Assembly (NCBI GenBank): GCA_020851855.1
Contig: JADZBY010000083.1
Location: 1 to 8,190 of the forward strand
Reading direction: 5' to 3'
Origin: Anaerolineae bacterium
GTDB taxonomy: Bacteria > Chloroflexota > Anaerolineae > Aggregatilineales > UBA2796
Length of the DNA: 8,190 nt
Notes under the pieces: model-generated
Told to the model about the DNA's origin: nothing
Database searches by the model: none
Seen by the model: only the letters and a program-made list of their open reading frames with translations
Position numbers and translations under genes: made by a program
Part shown: positions 6,062 through 8,190 of the stretch, piece by piece
Numbering within the stretch: the first letter of the stretch is position 1
Layout: each line of letters begins with the position of its first letter

Positions 6062-6089
6062 GACAGAATGGCCACAAGTGGCCACTGTC
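6062..6089. promoter_or_regulatory. Palindromic operator candidate between divergent promoters
   Basis: TGGCCAC-AA-GTGGCCA (6069-6084) is a perfect inverted repeat with 7-bp arms. GACAG (6062-6066) and CTGTC (6085-6089) extend it, with two extra bases on the left. The two TGGCCA cores are centred 10 bp apart, one helical turn. A two-base loop is too tight for an RNA hairpin, so a binding site for a dimeric regulator is more likely. It lies across the expected -35 region of the 6145 gene and 13 bp upstream of the rpsF -35 box. Confidence 0.55.
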
Positions 6090-6108
6090 CCGGAACGTGA
6101 GAGAGGCT

Positions 6109-6114
6109 TAAAAT
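6109..6114 (+). promoter_or_regulatory. Candidate -10 box for the propeller gene
   Basis: TAAAAT matches TATAAT at five of six positions and lies 30 bp before the ATG at 6145. No good -35 box is found at the right distance (TGTCCC at 6086-6091), and that spot overlaps the palindrome, so an activator-dependent or weak promoter is possible. Confidence 0.4.
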
Positions 6115-6144
6115 GCTCCTCTATGATGATCGTGCGGAGCACCA

Positions 6145-7380
6145 ATGCCAGCGCGCAAGAGCCTTGTACTCATCCTGACTATTCTTCTTCTCGCGATAGT
6201 CTCCCGAGAGGGTCGTCGATATGTGGTGCAGAGCGAACGGGTGGGCAGCGACATAGTCTTCACCGCATTCGAACTAGCAGGCAACGCGACCGCCTGGCTG
6301 GCCCGTTACGATGCCCAGGCGGACTCCATTCTTCCCTTCTATGTAGAGGAAGGTATACAGAATCAGATTTACGCCTTACGATGGTCGCCGGATGGTCAAG
6401 CACTGGCAGTGTACCGATTCGCGGGCCTATCCCGAAACGGAGAATGGTTACAATCTCACGGAGAAGTCTGTCTGCTTAGCCGCGCCGGCGAGTTTTTGCA
6501 GTGTTTCAAACAGAAGCCATTGCTCCGCCCCTCAGAGGGACTTGATCAGCTCAGCAGAATTAGCTGGTCGCAAGACGAACAGCGAATCATCTTCGCCGCT
6601 GAAGCGGAAAACGAAGCGAATGTGCTCGAAGCAGACGTTTCCAGTGGTGAGACACTCCACGTTGTGCACCGCGAGCCATTTTACGTGCAGAACGGCTATG
6701 TGACCGTGCCAAGCTTGAGTTGGACGCCAGACCTGCGCTTCATCCTGGTGAATGCTGGGAACCCGGCTCGTACTCTGCTCGGTGCGCCTCAGATGCTCAT
6801 CGATCGCCAGACGGGACGGCGGCTCGACCTGGGCGCACGCCTGCGTGCACAGGCGGATCGGTTGGGCAGCTTGACGCAGATATGCATCGACTTTTCGCCA
6901 CGAGGCACGTACCTGAGTCTCCTGGGCAACGGGCGCGGCGATACACTTGGTCTGGCGGATATGGACGGCCAACTTCTGCGGGTCATCAGTGCGGAGAGTG
7001 GACAGGGTAGTCTTAGTCAGACGAGTTGCCCTTTTTGGGAAGCGGACGAATCCGGTTTCTTCTTCGCCGCCGTGTCATCCCAGGACGAGAATGCCCATCT
7101 CTTTCATTACACCCTAGCCGATGGGCTACTTGAGGTGTTCTATCGACTGCCTACAGTCACCCTGGGAACAGATGTCCCATGGGGCGAGGGACGCATTGGC
7201 GATATGAGTCTCGATCCTTCCACTGGCTTCATTGCGGGTGTGGAACCTTTCGCCCCGAACCAATCAAACGGCAGTACGCTCGCAATCGTCACGGACAAAG
7301 GCACGTTCCGAAGGATTCCCTATCCGCCCTACCGCGTCGAACATCCAATCTGGGTTCCGAGCGTAGCGCCAGGGATGTGA
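6145..7380 (+). CDS. Predicted exported TolB/PD40-like beta-propeller protein, unknown function
   Basis: 411 residues with a basic start and one hydrophobic segment (about 6-19, SLVLILTILLLAIV), a signal peptide or membrane anchor, so the rest is probably outside the cytoplasm. The body repeats a PD40/WD40-like blade motif, an aromatic residue plus S/T-P-D/R-G/L followed by a beta strand: YALRWSPDGQALAVY (76-90), ISWSQDEQRIIFAAE (139-153), LSWTPDLRFILVN (191-203), IDFSPRGTYLSLLG (248-261), PFWEADESGFFFAAV (296-310). Around six blades are likely. No catalytic motif is visible; such propellers usually bind proteins or ligands. The ATG has GGAG 5 bp upstream (6136-6139). Base composition is clearly less GC-rich than all neighbours, with codons such as CTA, TCA, GTA and CGA that they rarely use, which suggests later acquisition or relaxed selection. 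It is a single-gene unit, divergent from rpsF and convergent with the glycerate kinase gene. I do not recognise a specific family name. Confidence 0.82.
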   Translation: MPARKSLVLILTILLLAIVSREGRRYVVQSERVGSDIVFTAFELAGNATAWLARYDAQADSILPFYVEEGIQNQIYALRWSPDGQALAVYRFAGLSRNGEWLQSHGEVCLLSRAGEFLQCFKQKPLLRPSEGLDQLSRISWSQDEQRIIFAAEAENEANVLEADVSSGETLHVVHREPFYVQNGYVTVPSLSWTPDLRFILVNAGNPARTLLGAPQMLIDRQTGRRLDLGARLRAQADRLGSLTQICIDFSPRGTYLSLLGNGRGDTLGLADMDGQLLRVISAESGQGSLSQTSCPFWEADESGFFFAAVSSQDENAHLFHYTLADGLLEVFYRLPTVTLGTDVPWGEGRIGDMSLDPSTGFIAGVEPFAPNQSNGSTLAIVTDKGTFRRIPYPPYRVEHPIWVPSVAPGM

Positions 7381-7390
7381 ATACTATCGT

Positions 7391-8190
7391 TTATCGTCGC
7401 TCCGCCGTCGCCAGCATATTCCCCACCATCGTCGCGGCGCGGGTCAGGTAAGCTTCCGCGTTCCTTAGCGCGTCGGAGAGCGCCATCGGGCCGGGCACGA
7501 TGCTCCACGCGGCGAGAATGCCCATCGCCCGCAGCGCGCCGGGATCGGCCTTGAGCGCGCCCACCAGCGCGATGACCGGGACTCCGGCCCCGGCGGCGGC
7601 TTCCGCGATGCGCTGCACGCCCTTGCCGCCGCTGGTCTGTGCATCCAGCGCGCCCTCACCGGTGATCACCACATCGCAGCCCGCCAGCTTGTCCGCGTAG
7701 CCGAGCAGATCGATGAGCACCGCGCCGCCGGGCGCAAGTTGCGCGCCGAGGAACGCCATCAGGCCCGCGCCCAGGCCGCCTGCCGCGCCCGCGCCGGGCG
7801 CGTGCTCCACGTCAACGCCCAGGTCGCGCCGCATCACGTTCGCCAGGTGCGCCAGATTGGCATCCAAAAAGGGCAGCATGTCGTCGGTCGCGCCCTTTTG
7901 CCGGGCAAAGGTGGTCGTCGCGCCGTCCGGGCCGGTCAGCGGGTTTGTCACGTCGGAGAGCACACGAATGTCGAGCGGTCCAAGCGAATCGAGCCACCGG
8001 CGGGCCTCGTCGCCGTCGATGCGCGCCAGTTGGGCCAGCCCCGCGCCGCCGGGTGAGATCGGTTGGCCGCTCTCGTCCAGCAGTTTGAAGCCGAGCGCTT
8101 CGGCGCAACCCGCGCCGCCGTCATTCGTCGCACTGCCGCCGATGCCGATGAGCAATCGCCGCGCGCCATGCTCCAGCGCCGCCCGGATCA
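7391..8190 (-). CDS. Glycerate kinase, GlxK/GarK type (5' partial)
   Basis: C-terminal 266 or so residues of a glycerate kinase, which phosphorylates D-glycerate with ATP (family members produce 2- or 3-phosphoglycerate), feeding glyoxylate, glycerate or serine breakdown products into glycolysis. Families of this type are about 370-380 residues, so roughly the first third is beyond the right edge. The frame stays open to base 8190, reading ALEHGARRLLIGIGGSATND into the window. Hallmarks are GIGGSATNDGGAG just after the edge, DVTNPLTGPDGAT (ATP/glycerate site region), GAAGGLGAGLMAFLGA, and VVITGEGALDAQTSGGKGV near the C-terminus. A TTG at 8155 could be mistaken for a start but lies inside conserved sequence. 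The stop is 10 bp from the stop of the convergent propeller gene, with no clear terminator between them. Confidence 0.95.
   Translation of the reverse strand, partial: IRAALEHGARRLLIGIGGSATNDGGAGCAEALGFKLLDESGQPISPGGAGLAQLARIDGDEARRWLDSLGPLDIRVLSDVTNPLTGPDGATTTFARQKGATDDMLPFLDANLAHLANVMRRDLGVDVEHAPGAGAAGGLGAGLMAFLGAQLAPGGAVLIDLLGYADKLAGCDVVITGEGALDAQTSGGKGVQRIAEAAAGAGVPVIALVGALKADPGALRAMGILAAWSIVPGPMALSDALRNAEAYLTRAATMVGNMLATAERR

Noticed and set aside
5899..6075. 59-residue N-terminal extension of S6.
   Set aside because: It overlaps the predicted promoter and leader, is Pro/Arg-rich, and S6 proteins begin with the MRNYEL-type segment found at 5898.
1..8190. Search for CRISPR arrays, tRNA or rRNA genes, phage or transposase genes and defence systems.
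   Set aside because: No spaced direct repeats, no cloverleaf or rRNA sequence, and no motif of those protein families was seen; all larger frames are explained by housekeeping genes or the propeller gene.

Overview
The window is a high-GC bacterial chromosome segment carrying ordinary housekeeping genes, with tight intergenic spacing and no transposase, integrase, phage gene, CRISPR array, tRNA or rRNA that I can see. The organism is most likely a member of Chloroflexota, perhaps Anaerolineae-like. The hints are a membrane-anchored parvulin foldase with a long Thr/Pro-rich insert, GC-rich codon use, and a hairpin repeat between genes. This is inference; no marker in the window settles the phylum.

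Left part, plus strand: the C-terminal part of an M24 Xaa-Pro peptidase is followed 4 bp later by proA (gamma-glutamyl phosphate reductase). One gene releases proline or X-Pro products from peptides and the other makes proline, so the pair forms a small proline-supply operon. The gap after proA is filled by two copies of a 101-bp hairpin-rich repeat, which runs up to the stop codon of a convergent aquaporin gene.

Middle, minus strand, read from about 6014 down to 2418: a good sigma70-type promoter (TTGTCA, 17 bp, TACACT) and a GC-rich structured leader precede rpsF, ssb and rpsR, the classic S6/SSB/S18 operon. A membrane-anchored SurA/PrsA-like peptidyl-prolyl isomerase comes next, then an intrinsic terminator, then a small aquaporin. 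The aquaporin's predicted selectivity filter is His-Ile-Gly-Arg, the combination known from plant TIP2 ammonia/water channels and not that of AqpZ or GlpF.

Right part: divergent from rpsF, the plus strand carries a 411-residue predicted exported beta-propeller protein of unknown function. Its base composition is visibly less GC-rich than its neighbours, and a near-perfect palindrome lies in its promoter region. It converges, 10 bp apart, on the C-terminal part of a glycerate kinase that runs off the right edge.

I found no clearly new multi-gene system. The points most worth a second look are the aquaporin filter, the hairpin repeat, the palindromic operator candidate between the divergent promoters, the structured rpsF leader, and the lower-GC propeller gene.
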